NCBI RefSeq assembly: GCF_010093535.1 | Contig: NW_022985190.1 | Coordinates: forward strand, 387,443-451,442 | DNA from: Lindgomyces ingoldianus | Lineage: Eukaryota; Ascomycota; Dothideomycetes; Pleosporales; Lindgomycetaceae | Reading direction: 5' to 3' | Length of the DNA stretch: 64,000 nt | Shown: positions 1 through 11,475 of the stretch, one piece after another | How positions within the stretch are numbered: the stretch's first letter is position 1 | Layout of the letters: every line of letters begins with the position of its first letter | Made by a program: the position numbers and the translations under genes | Notes under the pieces: model-generated | What the model was told of the DNA's origin: nothing | The model's input: only the letters and a program-made list of their open reading frames with translations | Database searches by the model: none

Positions 1-1386
1 CATATGGCATCCCGCTGCCTTCAAAGATATCGAGCCACTCTTTCGTGGTCTTTGTCTTCAGCTCGTCCTCAATGATTCGGTCCAGCGTGTCTCGGTTCTT
101 GACTCGGAGCGCGTTTGTGATAAACCGTGGGTCTTTCTTCCACTCCGGCTTCCCAATCTTATCGCACAAGATACCGTAGAGCCTGTCATTGCAGCCACCG
201 ACAGCAACATTGGTGTCCCCTGTCTTATACGCTCGGTACGGGACCACAGTAGCTACGAAAGTCAGCTGGCATTCCTCTGTACTAGCATGCTAGATCATAG
301 CTTAGCTAAACGACGATAGCCTACCGTGAGCAGTCCCCCACCGCCCAGAATCCTTCTTGCCGCTGACAAGTCCGGAACTCGCAATATTTGCGAGACTCGC
401 AACCTGGCAATCACTCAGACTCGCATCGATCCACTGTCCGAGTCCAGTATCTCTTCTCGCGTACAGTGCGGCAAGCACTCCAATTGCCGTATACATCCCT
501 GTCGTAAGATCGGTAACAGCAACTCCAACCTTTACAGGCGGTCCGTCTCTTTCTCCAGTGATATGCATTAGGCCCATCTCTGCCTCCACCATGACATCGT
601 ATCCAGCGCGGTCGCGATACGGACCAGTCTGCCCATAGCCAGTGACAGATGCGTAGATCAAGGATGGATTTATCTGACTGAGGGTCTCGTAGTCTAATTT
701 ATATTTGGAAAGGCTACCGGGTAGATAATTCTCAACAATTACATCACATTTCCGGGCAAGTTCGTGTAGAATTGATATTCCCGTTGGGTTGTTAAACGAT
801 AGACCTAGAGATTTCTTGTTGCGGTTTACCTAAAGAGCCTTGTTAGGCGATATCGTAAGAAAAAAAAGATAGGATTCGAAGGAGTAAGAAAATTTAATAA
901 CATACGGACAAATAGTAAGCGCTCTCTCCTGGAAATGTTCGTTCGACACCGTCGATATATGGTGCATCTGGGGGCCCCCAGGACCTCGTATCATCACCTC
1001 TTGTTGGATGTTCTATCTTTATAATTTCTGCTCTGATGGAAAGTTAAAATGACGAATAGAATAACCCAGTGTGTGGACGATGTACCCAAGGTCACCAAGG
1101 ATCTGTGTGCAGTATGGCTATACGTCGTTAGTGACATTGAGGAAGGAGCATGATATGCAAAGAGGAAAGCCCCTACCCCTGCGAGAACCCTCGTCATATC
1201 AAGGACCCTAATTCCAGCCAATGGCAACTTTTCCACCAATTTCTTATTCACAGCTCCATTGACAGCAGCCAGGCCTCTCCTCGGATTCTGGAACTTAAAA
1301 TTCCGCTCTGCGAATCCGACCACCGGGTAATAAGAAGGCGCACGTGGTAATATCGATCTCACGTAAAGCCTGGAAAATGGTTTCAT
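1..1386 (-). CDS. CaiB/BaiF class III CoA-transferase (3' end beyond window)
   Basis: Multi-exon gene read on the minus strand from ATG at 1386 and running off the left edge. After a presequence-like, Arg-rich N-terminus come [15 protein letters not shown], a tiny exon ([11 protein letters not shown]), then [19 protein letters not shown] and [16 protein letters not shown], all typical of the family's N-terminal Rossmann part. The exon at 302-661 carries [15 protein letters not shown], where the Asp is expected to be the acyl-anhydride nucleophile. The stretch below 250 gives [20 protein letters not shown], the usual second domain. The family moves CoA between dicarboxylic or aromatic acids; the presequence suggests a mitochondrial enzyme. 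The substrate cannot be read from the sequence, but succinyl-CoA:dicarboxylate CoA-transferases are the closest type I recognise. Exon joins were inferred from GT/AG sites and reading frame. A perfect inverted repeat lies about 76-96 bp upstream of the start. Confidence 0.9.
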
Positions 1387-1461
1387 GATTGTGCTACCTC
1401 AAAAACATCATTGATCGTTGAAGTGTTATATCAAAGAAAGTTGTGATGCGCGAAAAGCCTG

Positions 1462-1482
1462 CCCCACATCCAGGATGTGGGG
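1462..1482. promoter_or_regulatory. Perfect inverted repeat containing ATGTGGGG on both strands
   Basis: Two 10-base arms, CCCCACATCC and its exact complement, flank a single A. The repeat lies 76-96 bp upstream of the CoA-transferase start. Each arm contains the GTGGGG core that also occurs singly in other promoters of this cluster. It looks like a dimeric transcription-factor site or a pair of back-to-back CreA-like sites; function is inferred. Confidence 0.55.
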
Positions 1483-1682
1483 TCGCTTAATTCAGGAACA
1501 GCTATGCACGGACCACGTTAAATACACAGAGGCGGCGCGTTCATCCAAAATGGTACATTGGTTGATTGATTGATGTGAGATTTGGATATATAACGATGGC
1601 AGCTAATGCGGACTGCACAGAGGATGGAATGAAAAGTACCCTACTGATAACTCATGGAAAGATGCAGATGAGAACTGGTGCT

Positions 1683-3462
1683 CTAGGTGCCGTTGGCACC
1701 ATTGGTAGCCCCGTTAGTTTCCTGTGCTCCGTTCAGATATGGCTTCAGTTCTTTCGAATGCACACCCTCGGTCATGCTGGTGTTCGCACCATGTGCGAAG
1801 CCACCGATATAGTAAGGGGCAAGCCTCTTCTTCTCCGCAATTTGGTCCTCCTTGACCCGAGCGAGCAGTTCTTTGGCCTTGGGATTCGTGGAGAAGCGAT
1901 CCTAAGGTAAGCAAGTTAGCAACATATTGATCGGCTGATAGAAGCTCATTGGTTCCACTTACTGGGAGAGCTTCCCAGACCTTGTAGTCGGTCCCGTGGG
2001 TGCTTATCGTTCCACATCCAACACGTGCGTATTCGGTCCAGAGGAACAGTCGGCTAGATTCAATCATGACGGTCAACTGATCTGGAGCAATGATTAGTTT
2101 TGGTTTGTGGATGTCGAGATTCGATCATACCCGTCAGAATTTTTTCAGGCTGGCTCTCATGGATCCTCATACCATGCTGATAGCCTTCATGGAAGCCACC
2201 ATGAGGTGTGTGACAGCCTTCGAAGCTCCCACCACCGGGTAGAAATTCGTCGCTTCGGCCAAGGCCCTGTCCGTAGAGACAAGCTAGGAACTCAGAGGCA
2301 GCGTTGCGGTGGAAGTACGGGAGTCGGAAAGTGTTGGTGGCAACGTCCCATCTGGGTCCAAACCAAAGAAAGTCTGCAAGGGGTGTGACCGGGTCACGAG
2401 ATTTTGCCGTAAGGACACAGAAGACTGATGGATCGGTGTGGTCGATGGAGGTGCTGTTCTGTGATGAAAACTTTGTGAGATCGTACTTGTAAGGAACGAC
2501 ATTGCCATGCCAAGCAACAAGATCGAAAGGACTGTGGTCTTGCTGAATGGCGACGAGCTTGCCGTTGTTCTTGTTCACGATCTGCCAATCAACGTGCAGA
2601 TCCTCGTCAATGGCTGCAACCGGGTACAAGAAATCGCGGGGATTGGCCAAGCCGTGACCGCCGAGAGGGCCAAGGTCTGGAAGCTCCCACATGGAACCCC
2701 ACACTTCAGTGATATAGCCTCGCGCTTCTTTGGTATCCGGGGCCAAATTCATACAGAATCGGATTCCTCGTTGGATTACACAGATTTCCCCAGGCTGTAG
2801 GAAAATCTTGCCCATTTCTGTCTTTATGTCGAGAGTTCCGAGCTGTGCACATATAAGGAAGTCTCCATCCGTATTGCAGAATGCGCGCCGTTCCATGCTG
2901 GAATTGATCATGTAGACATATAGGGCAATGCCCTCTCTAATATTGGGATCCCCACTCCCGGCGAGGGTATGTAGGCCATCCGCGAAATCGACCTTCTCGT
3001 CATCCTTTGGCAATGGAAATGGGTGCCACTCAGCCTGTTCTGCTAGGATATCCACCTTGGGGTTTATAGATAGGAAGCAGTTCTCGATATTGGATTTCGA
3101 CTCAACGGCGATGTATCCATCTGCATGTCCTTAGCAACTATCACGAACGGAGATATATCGAGCTTACTGTGTGCAGCAGCTGGCCGGGCACGGTACATAT
3201 AAGTACTGAAGTTCGAGTGTCGTGGAGCAGCAAATGCGGAATATGTGATTCCTTCCGTGTAGAGACCAAATCGGACTTCATGGGGATTGTTCTGTGCAAC
3301 CGGAAGTGTTCCTGGAATGACTTCTGACATGTGTCGGTTTCCCCAACCTGCCATGTATTCGTAGGGATCATTGGCGCGAGTAGGCTTGAGCCTCTGAAGG
3401 TCCGTGAAGTGGAAGGCCTTCTGCGGGTCGGTGACGAGCTTGCGTTCCTTGAATTCAGGCAT
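1683..3462 (-). CDS. Homogentisate 1,2-dioxygenase-like ring-cleavage dioxygenase (divergent paralogue)
   Basis: Four exons from ATG at 3462 to TAG at 1683-1685. Residues 30-98 carry NDPYEYMAGWGNRHMSEVIPG and later APRHSNFSTYMYR, the family N-terminus. After an intron (GTAAGC to ATGCAG) the main exon holds GDFLICAQLGTLDIKTEMG, DHSPFDLVAWHGN, DPSVFCVLTAK and YFHRNAASEF. Putative iron ligands fall at about His369, Glu375 and His405 (HRNxxSE and TPHGG); the spacing of 6 and 30 equals His335/Glu341/His371 of the human enzyme. The protein is about 540 residues, longer than usual (about 445), with an Ala/Asn/Gly-rich tail. Sequence is clearly divergent from canonical fungal HmgA. No maleylacetoacetate isomerase or fumarylacetoacetase gene is nearby, so a substrate other than homogentisate is likely. 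ATGTGGGG lies at 3597-3604 in the promoter. Confidence 0.88.
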
Positions 3463-3882
3463 GATGTGAGATGCGATTTGGAGATTTGGAGGCCTTCACC
3501 ATGTTTGAAAGCGTCCAGCCTTATATTGATCCATCCACGTCCCCGGAGGCCTAAATTTTGGATTTGCCGTTAGCTGAGTGGTGTGGATCACGCATGATGT
3601 GGGGCGGCCTGGTTTTTGACGCAATAATGGCGGGGTCTCTTACCCGTCAATTCGTCCCGCCATTACACTTCGCGGCCCCAAGTGAGAAGGCAGATTAAGG
3701 CTAACCGGGATAGTGGGAGGCAGTTGATGAACGCATGCGAGTATATTTATCTATCCCTGTCGATGCTAACATCAACGCCGAACGTTCTGAGGCATACGGT
3801 GGAGTACCGAATTTTGCTATCTTCCTAAATTGATGCAATACCCGAATGAGATTCCGGTGCTGAAAGATGACAGGAAGGCTGA

Positions 3883-5307
3883 CTATTTCGACGCGGCGAG
3901 AACTTCGTCCACCATAAGACCGCACGACCCCAGATAGTTTTTCGCGTCGCACAGCGAGCTTAGTGCCTCATTCGATATCTTCCCGGTGACATCGTCCCTC
4001 TTCAGCAGAGCTTCCAATAAGCTCGTGTCGCTCTCAATGCTTTCTTTGCATGCTTCATATACAATGTCGTGAGCTTTTTGTCGTCCTACATGTGGAGCTA
4101 GCCCCATCATGACTGCTTCGGCTACAATTAGTCCTCGCGTAGAGTAGAGATTGTCGAGCATCTGCTTGGGATTCACAACAAGACCAGATAGAGCAAACTC
4201 GGCCTGATTCAGCGCTCCAACTGCGATAACGAAGCTCTCTGGGACAGCAACCCATTCCAAATGCCATGGGCCGGAAGCACGTTCGAAATCAGAGACCATA
4301 CCATCCAGGACCAACCCAGCATTTGACCTGAGGATTTTCGAAGCAGCTAGAATGACTTCGCTCGAGATTGGATTCCGCTTCTGTGGCATCGTCGAAGAAG
4401 CTCCTCGATGTGGAACGAACGGCTCGGATACTTCAGAGAGCTCGTTGGAAGACATGATAATAATGTCAAGTGCCAGCTTGCCCAAACTGCCGCCAACAAG
4501 AGCTAGATAGTTCACGATCTCAGCAACGCCATCTCGTGCAACATGCCAGGTGATCGGGGGATCACTCAAGCCAAGATCTTTGGCCATTTCTTTGCGAACG
4601 CGGATGCCATCATCTCCAGACCCCAAAGAAGCCAAGGAACCAGCTGCACCTCCAAATTGGACCATCAGTGCACGGGGCTTGAGCTGTTCAAGGCGTTCTA
4701 AGTGGCGTTGAAATCCGGACAGGTACACCGCACACTTGTGACCAAATGTGATCGGCAATGCATGCTGGAGATGAGTTCGGCCGGCCATTGGTGTATCTCT
4801 ATGTTTTCTTGCTAGGTATTCGAGGTTTGTGATAACGGAGCGAAGCGTAGTCTCGACGATCTCCAGTCCTTGCTTCATTTGAAGAATACTCGCGAGATCC
4901 ATGATATCTTGTGTCGTAGCCCCCCAATGCACATATCGACCAGCCTCTTCGCCACACGAAGCTGATAGTTGTCGCACCAGCGGGAGGATGGGATATCCAA
5001 CAATTTCAGTCTCTTGACGAAGTCTGTTGAAATCTAGCTGTGTGCCATTTGACTTGGACGTCACAATCTCGCCGATGTGTGAGGGAATAACATTGCATTT
5101 CGATTGCGCTCTCGCCAGTGCCGTCTCTGCGTCCACACATCGATTTAGATAAGCCTTGTCGTCGAAGACTTTACGGATCTCGTCCGTTCCAAACAAAGTT
5201 CTGAAAACCGCAGAATCGATTGCACTCACGCTTCCTATCGAGCGGCGTGGTGGAAATGCAGAGAGTTTGTGGGCCACGCCCCGGGAGGCATGTCTTAGCA
5301 TGAACAT
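3883..5307 (-). CDS. 3-carboxy-cis,cis-muconate cycloisomerase-like lyase (adenylosuccinate lyase/fumarase superfamily)
   Basis: Single long exon. The superfamily signature SSTMPQKRNP is present, preceded by HWGATTQDIMD and GRTHLQHALPITFGHK, the three conserved active-site regions. An in-frame ORF starts at 5559, but I chose ATG 5307 (MFMLRHASRG), giving 474 residues, close to PcaB/adenylosuccinate-lyase length. The first 35 residues are basic and Ser-rich like a mitochondrial presequence. In protocatechuate breakdown, bacterial PcaB lactonises carboxymuconate; ascomycetes such as Neurospora normally use an unrelated beta-propeller enzyme, so a fumarase-fold copy suggests bacterial ancestry or a different lactonising or eliminating reaction. 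GTGTGGGG at 5444-5451 lies upstream. The assignment to this superfamily is firm; the substrate is not. Confidence 0.82.
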   Translation of the reverse strand: MFMLRHASRGVAHKLSAFPPRRSIGSVSAIDSAVFRTLFGTDEIRKVFDDKAYLNRCVDAETALARAQSKCNVIPSHIGEIVTSKSNGTQLDFNRLRQETEIVGYPILPLVRQLSASCGEEAGRYVHWGATTQDIMDLASILQMKQGLEIVETTLRSVITNLEYLARKHRDTPMAGRTHLQHALPITFGHKCAVYLSGFQRHLERLEQLKPRALMVQFGGAAGSLASLGSGDDGIRVRKEMAKDLGLSDPPITWHVARDGVAEIVNYLALVGGSLGKLALDIIIMSSNELSEVSEPFVPHRGASSTMPQKRNPISSEVILAASKILRSNAGLVLDGMVSDFERASGPWHLEWVAVPESFVIAVGALNQAEFALSGLVVNPKQMLDNLYSTRGLIVAEAVMMGLAPHVGRQKAHDIVYEACKESIESDTSLLEALLKRDDVTGKISNEALSSLCDAKNYLGSCGLMVDEVLAASK

Positions 5308-5753
5308 GAATAAATGCTCAATTGCAATGAACAACAATAGGGAACGGCTCTGACAGACCAAAAGATTTGAAACTCCAGAAGGACACCAAGCAATACAAAT
5401 GAGGGCACGAGGCCGGTAAATGTGGTGGATGTCGAAGAGTGCAGTGTGGGGAAAAGAAGGGTGCCGAAGCCGGGGCCGTGCAGCTAGTCTACCTAAAAGG
5501 GCTAGGGGTAAGTGACCCCCAAACACGCTTTCAAGGCCGTAGACGCGTTGTGCCTTCATGAGAAGTCGAACTACTGGTAACTGTTGAAAGATCCTCTTAG
5601 TACACTCTTAGGAACGTGAACATTGTAGATTTTTATTTCTCTCCCTACGCGACTTGCATTTCATTCAACTCAAAGTCGATGGGATAGAACTCGTGGATCA
5701 AAGAGGTTCCGCACGCACCAACTGTTGAGCCATTTTCTCCCCCAAACCCCTCA

Positions 5754-7083
5754 TTATGACTCACGAATGAACATTGACGCGACTCCATGCCCAGTACTCG
5801 CGCACATGCTCACAATTCCAATCTCCTTGTCCTGCCTGCGCAACTCGCCAAATAGCGTTGCAGTTTGACGAGCACCAGTAGCTCCGGTAGGATGTCCGAG
5901 GGCGATAGCACCTCCATTCGGGTTGACCTTCTCCTCGTCGAGTCCGAGTGCCCGAATACATTGTAGCGTCTGGCTGGCAAAGGCTTCGTTAAGCTCAATG
6001 ATATCGACGTCTTTCTGGTCCACTCCTGTGTACTTATACAACGCTGGAAAGGCGAGGATGGGTCCTATACCCATCTCATCCGGTGCGCAGCCTCTCACTT
6101 GGGTCCCGACGAAGCGTCCTAGGGGCTTAAGGCCGCGCTCCTCTGCCCATGATCTCCTAGCCAAGATCGTAGCTGAAGCCCCATCGGAGATTTGAGATCT
6201 ACGACCTCAGTTGGTCATAAAATTCAGACGAAAGTGAAGAAACTTACGAGTTACCAGCTGTGCTCTTTCCATTCTCACCAAAGACAGGTTTTAAGGTGGA
6301 AACCTTCTCGTATGTCAACCCATGCCTAATGCCGTCGTCCTTAGTAACCTCAAATCCGGCAAGCTGCCCTGTTGCTTCGTCCACCCGCGGAACAGTCACA
6401 GACACAAGTTCCCAGTCAAACCGTCCCTCCTTTTGAGCTTTGCTTGCACGGCCGTGGCTCCGGACCGCGTACTCGTCTTGCGATTTTCGGTCGATGCCAT
6501 ACCTTTCTGCCACATTCTCAGAAGTGATCCCCATTGGCATCAAACAGTCGCGAGCATCCTTAACTTGTGATGCTTGTAGAGTTGGGGAAACATCAGTCGG
6601 AACCCCTCGTGAGCCATAATTTCTCGACATGCTCTCGACACCTCCAGCAAGGCCCACGTCGATCTGCCCAACCATGATAGAATGCGAGATGTGAGTAATT
6701 GCTTGTAGACTGCTTGAGCACTGACGATTGACAGTGTGGAACGTCGTTGAATTAGGAAATCCAGCATGATTGAGTGCCATTCGGCCAGTCTTTGCAAATC
6801 CAAGCTCGGCCAACACATTTCCAATCATAGCGTCGTTCACATCTCCGGGCTCGATTTTGGCGCGCTGTACGGCGGCCTTCATTGCCTATCCATTTTTCAG
6901 CTTCAAGTTGATGTCCGAACAAATTTGAGTTGTACAAACTGGCATCAAGATATCTTCTGGCCATGCATCTTTGTAACCGCCTTTGAAGCTTCGATTGATT
7001 GGAGTCCTCACGGTGGACAACAGGACAACATCATTGGGACTCTTCTGCAGCACGTTCCGTGCAACTCTGTTGAAAGTTGCCAT
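5754..7083 (-). CDS. Acetyl-CoA acyltransferase (thiolase), probable 3-oxoadipyl-CoA thiolase
   Basis: Three exons from ATG at 7083 (MATFNRVARNVLQ) to 5754. The catalytic Cys is in NRQCSSSLQA, the second-domain His in GHPTGATGAR, and the C-terminal Cys in SMCASTGHG; LNEAFASQ, the family's substrate-loop signature, is also present. Length is about 420 residues, normal for a thiolase. No PTS1 tail is present; the C-terminus is FIRES. Thiolytic cleavage of 3-oxoadipyl-CoA to succinyl-CoA and acetyl-CoA would complete the pathway begun by the adjacent, divergently transcribed maleylacetate reductase and the SCOT-type gene. A general 3-ketoacyl-CoA thiolase of beta-oxidation is the alternative. 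The start was chosen because the upstream in-frame extension does not resemble the family. Confidence 0.92.
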
Positions 7084-7368
7084 TCTCACACTCCAACAAC
7101 AAGAGCAATGAATTTTCCATGATTGAAGGAGACGTGGATAGAGGAATATTGGCTTGGCCGCAGGGGCCTGAACTGCCGCATCGGTGTTGCACTGCAGGGG
7201 CGGGGCAGCGAATGTGGGGCAAACTCGGAGCTCCGAGCTACCCCTCCATGATGAATGACGAAGCAATTCGCAGGTTGCCGACCGAGACGAAGAAATTAGA
7301 CGAAGTTGAGGAATTTTCATTGCTATCCTTTCCTCCCCTTCAATTTTGCAAGCAATCCCTCTTCCAAG
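7084..7368. promoter_or_regulatory. Divergent promoter of thiolase and maleylacetate reductase
   Basis: The 285 bp between the two start codons must serve both genes. It contains ATGTGGGGC at 7212-7220, preceded within 30 bp by AGGGGCGGGG, and an inverted CTCGGAGCTCCGAG repeat near 7225-7238. Shared control of two consecutive pathway steps is inferred. Confidence 0.55.
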
Positions 7369-8837
7369 ATGACTTTACCAAGCAAGTACCAGAATGGAAG
7401 CATTGATTCCTCACTGAAAGGAGTATACCGGGCTTCGCCCGTCAAACTTATGATTTATGGAAGAGGTCAGTAAAGTTCTTTATCGTTCTCTCTGAAGCTT
7501 TACTGAGTGTCGTAGGGACCAGCAGCCAGCTCTCAGATGTTGTATCAGAGCTGGGCGGGACCAAAGCGTTCATCGTAACCGGACGTTCGCTTTACGAGAA
7601 GACTCCAGTTATCAAAAACATAGAAAAGAGCTTAGGTTCTGTGCACGGGGGTACATTCAGCAAAATTGGGCAGCATGCGTGTGTTTTAACGTTGACGCTA
7701 GACTTGTTCGAAGTAACTGACCTGGAGTAGACCAATTGGCGACATCCGAGAAGCAACAGCTCTCATGGCAAAGTCAGGGTGTGATGTCTTGATATCGGTG
7801 GGTGGAGGATCGCCTATAGACTCAGCAAAAGCTATAGCATACAACATACATGAAGAGACAGGGAAGTGGGTGCCAAGCATCGCTGTGCCAACTACCCTCA
7901 GTGTTGCCGAAACTACACAAAATGCTGGGTTCACAACGGAGGAGATGGCAAAGATTGCGGTCAGCCATCCTGAGCTAGTGCCCAAAGGTAGTTTTGTTCA
8001 CTCTTTTTGTATATTTCCCGCTGACGCCCTGTAGCTGTTGTATACGATGGTGATCTTGCTATTTACACCCCCCTGAATCTCTGGACGAGCACCGGGGTAA
8101 GTACTGCCCAAAGACCTGTTTTTGTATGTTGGAGTTTGACTTATGGTTGCCCAGATACGGTCACTAGATCATGCCGTTGAATTAATGTATCACCCTCTCG
8201 CCTCAGAAATCCCAACCAAGCGCATGTGCCTTGAATCGATCAAAGACCTCTTTACCTACCTTCCACAATCCAAATCCAACCCCGAAGATGCTGATGTCCG
8301 AACTAAGCTATTCCTCGCTTGCTACTCCTCGCTATTTCCTTTCCTCTACACCGGTGGTGTAGGTCTCAGTCACAGCATAGGACACGCAATTGGTGCAACA
8401 TATGCTATTCCGCATGGCATCACAAGTTGCTTGAGTCTGGCGCCAACAGTACATCTCAAAGCCAGTAATCCTGAGGAAGCAAAGCAGATTGCGAGGATTG
8501 TTCCCTACATTGGAAAACAAAGCACTGGCAGTGCCGAGAACGATGCACATGTAGTTGGGGATGCAATTGCGGAGCTTGTCGACAAGCTAGGACACAAGAC
8601 TACGTTGACAGCGGTAAGCGCTACTTACACCTCTCGCGTACATTCTCTGCTGACTCTTATTCTTTCAGTACAAGGTCCCAACAGGTGATGCCGAGGAGGA
8701 CGCGATCGCATCTCGCGCTCTTCACAGCAAGGAACACAAGGACTTCGCGAACTGTAAGTATTCGATAAGTTCCTCATATTCGCACTTGTCTCTAATTGCT
8801 GGCACCAGTAAAACGGATTGTTCACAATTTATACTGA
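7369..8837 (+). CDS. Maleylacetate reductase (iron-type alcohol dehydrogenase family)
   Basis: At least five exons from ATG 7369 to TGA 8835-8837. Early exons give SPVKLMIYGRG and TKAFIVTGRSLYEKTPVI. The nucleotide-binding loop GGGSPIDSAKA and PTTLSVAETTQNAGFT follow. The metal-site region reads SHSIGHAIGATYAIPHG, with the His residues of the family. The last exon, joined through a GTAAGT intron, reads KRIVHNLY then stop. NADH reduces maleylacetate to 3-oxoadipate, the usual exit from hydroxyquinol-type ring cleavage. Position beside the thiolase and SCOT-type genes supports this role over a generic Fe-alcohol dehydrogenase. The intron at about 7645-7735 is the least certain join. Confidence 0.87.
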
Positions 8838-9601
8838 AACGTCTCTCGGACGTCACCTTCATGTATACTGAATATAGATTTTGGCATAAGACGTTTTCAT
8901 ACGAAGCTTTTCGGGCACTTCTTGATTATGCATCAAAGGCATAAGCCACTGCGTTTTCTGGTGTCAAGTAGCAGTTAATTACGCGCGGATACTTAGTACC
9001 TAGAAATGCAGGGTATGACGCTTGCGTCACGTGTCAAACGAGGAACACTTAGTCAGCTGCATTCCAACAACATCAAAATGTTCATTCACAACGATGAATT
9101 CGTCGCATTGCCTCATATTGTGCACGCAAAGTGTTTCCTTTTCCATCTGATCCGGATAAGCGCTCTTCCACATACTCAGCGCGGGGACTTTCCGCGACCC
9201 CAGATCTCCACCGGCATCGGCACGGCAAATGTATCGGGAGGCCCAAAGCAGTCTACCGGAAGCAACGCGTGGGTTGAAAAAGTCATGTGGGGACCGCATG
9301 CAGCTCCAGCTGTAGGTATCGGGCAGTTTAACTCCGCAGCAAAAATAGTTGTGGCACCCTGCTGCAGAACTTCGAGATCCCTCGTTACATGATTGAAGGT
9401 TGCGGAGCCGCTGGAAGGTTGGACCTAACAGACAGCTTCGCAGGCCGTCAATTGCCGCAACGAGTGTGAAGCTTAGAACGACGTCCTTCTAGATTTCTAA
9501 TTCTTTCTTTCTCTGTAGTTGTGGTTGTGGTTTTGGCGGCATCACCTTGCTGTTAGAGTTGATTTTATAATTATCCACGACCAAGGTGATTAAGCTTCAC
9601 G
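8838..9601. other. Intergenic region upstream of the SCOT-type gene
   Basis: No gene with family support. ATGTGGGG occurs at 9285-9292, about 310 bp before the SCOT-type start, and a CT-rich tract with poly-pyrimidine runs precedes that start. Open frames on the minus strand at 9027-9470 have no recognisable domain. Confidence 0.5.
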
Positions 9602-11321
9602 ATGATGCAACGAGCATTCCTCTTCGCGGCGCGCCGCAGCAGTCCTTCTATCCGCTTCTTCTCCAGCAGCTGCTTCCGGTCCCAAATCAACAAAATCTAT
9701 CCCTCAGCCCAAGAAGCCATCAAAGACATGAAATCCAACACCACGGTCCTGGTCGGTGGGTTTGGCTTCAGCGGGGTACCTAATACATTGATCAACGCAT
9801 TGCGCGATCGGACAGACCTCTCGAATTTCACCGTTGTGTCGAACAACGCGGGAATGCCAGGTGTGGGATTGGGACAGTTGTTGGATACGAAGCAGATTGG
9901 GAAGATGATTGCGAGTTATATTGGCGACAATAAGACTTTTGAAAAAATGTATTTGGGCGGCGAGCTGGACTTGGAGTTGACACCTCAGGGGACGATTGCA
10001 GAGAAGTGTGCGGCGGGCGCGGCGGGGGTGCCTGCTTTTTATACTCCAGCGGCTTATGGGACGGTCGGTATGTTGGTTCTGAGTCCAGGGCAAATTTACA
10101 GTTTAATTAATAAACTGTGGAAGCGATCGCTGACGAGTAGACAGTCCAAACAGGTGAACTCGCTGTGCGCTATAACAAGGACGGCACGATTGCTAAAATG
10201 GCGCCTCCAAAGGAGACCCGCGAGTTCAACGGGAAAGCGTACGTTATGGAAGAAGCCATATATGGAGATTACGCTTTTGTCAAGGTGGCGAAGGCAGACC
10301 GGCTTGGAAACTGCTCTTTCCGTAAAGCGCAGAATAACTTCAACGAAGCGATGGGCAAGAATGCGAAGATGACGATCGTAGAAGCTGATGAAATTGTGGA
10401 ATATGGAGAGATTGCGCCTGAAAATATTCATTTGCAAGGGATCTATGTCAAGAGAGTGGTACCGAGTAAAGAAGAGAAGAAGATCGAAAGGTTAGTCTTC
10501 TATAAGGATCCAGAGGAGCAGAAGAAGGCACTACTAGAAGGAGGTAAAGAAACAACCCTATGTCTCAACCGAGTGAATTTCTGATCCGCTTCTAGGTTCA
10601 TCGGAAGCATCACAAAAGCGTGAGCGCATTATTAAGCGTGCGGCTCAAGAGCTCAAGGACGGAATGTACGTCAACCTGGGCATCGGTATGCCGTTGGCAG
10701 CCCCTGCCTTCCTACCCCAAGGTGTCGAAATCATTCTTGAATCAGAGAATGGTATCTTGGGTATGGGCGGGTATCCAAGACCTGGTGAAGAAGACCCAGA
10801 CCTTATAAATGCTGGAAAGGAGACTGTTACCCTGATCAAGGGAGCTGCGACGTTTGGTAGCCACGAGAGTTTCGGGATGATCAGGGCTGGAAGGATCGAT
10901 GTGGCCATGTTGGGGGCCATGCAAGTAAACGAATTTGGAGGTGAATGGACTACTATCCCAATTGAGACTGAAAATTCTGACATGAGCTGTAGACCTTGCA
11001 AACTTTATGCTTCCAGGTAAAGTAAAAGGGATTGGTGGCGCCATGGATTTGGTCGCAAACCCAACCCAAACCAAAGTAGTCATCACGATGGAGCATGTCG
11101 ACAAGAAAGGCAACCCCAAGATCCTTGAGCAATGCACCTTCCCTCTGACTGGCCAAAAATGCGTCTCGACAATCATTACCGACCTCGCTGTTTTCGACGT
11201 AGATCGAACGACGGGACTAACGCTGAAGGAAGTCGCGAAGGGCGTTACGGTTGATGAGGTGAAGGCGAAGACAGAGGCACCGTTTAAGGTTGCGGATGAT
11301 TTGAAGGAGATGAAAATATAG
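9602..11321 (+). CDS. Succinyl-CoA:3-oxoacid CoA-transferase, probable 3-oxoadipate CoA-transferase
   Basis: Four exons. The N-terminus ([20 protein letters not shown]) is a clear mitochondrial presequence. The alpha-domain follows with [16 protein letters not shown] and [15 protein letters not shown]; the beta-domain has [18 protein letters not shown] and SENGILGMG, where the Glu is the catalytic residue that forms the glutamyl-CoA thioester. The final exon starts [20 protein letters not shown]. Both domains are fused, as in eukaryotic SCOT, for about 510 residues. It would activate 3-oxoadipate (or acetoacetate) with succinyl-CoA. Its place between maleylacetate reductase and other catabolic genes makes 3-oxoadipate the likely substrate; a housekeeping ketone-body role is the alternative. 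Confidence 0.93.
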
Positions 11322-11475
11322 ACGAGAAAACGGTTCTTAAGATTGTTGGATTGTTTTAGACTGAAGCATATGGCGCCAACCGGTTTGGAAAGAAATATCA
11401 TCGATTATCTCGACTTCAACGGTAAAGGTCTCTATTTAAGAATACACCTTATTGTGAACTTTATCCCTCTTTCGT

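Noticed and set aside
5308..5559. Upstream in-frame extension of the cycloisomerase-like gene to an ATG at 5559
   Set aside because: The extra 84 residues do not resemble the family and contain the promoter-like GTGTGGGG; ATG 5307 gives normal length.
9027..9470. Minus-strand open frames upstream of the SCOT-type gene
   Set aside because: They read through without stops for up to 90 residues but show no domain, start context or splice structure; they overlap the likely promoter.
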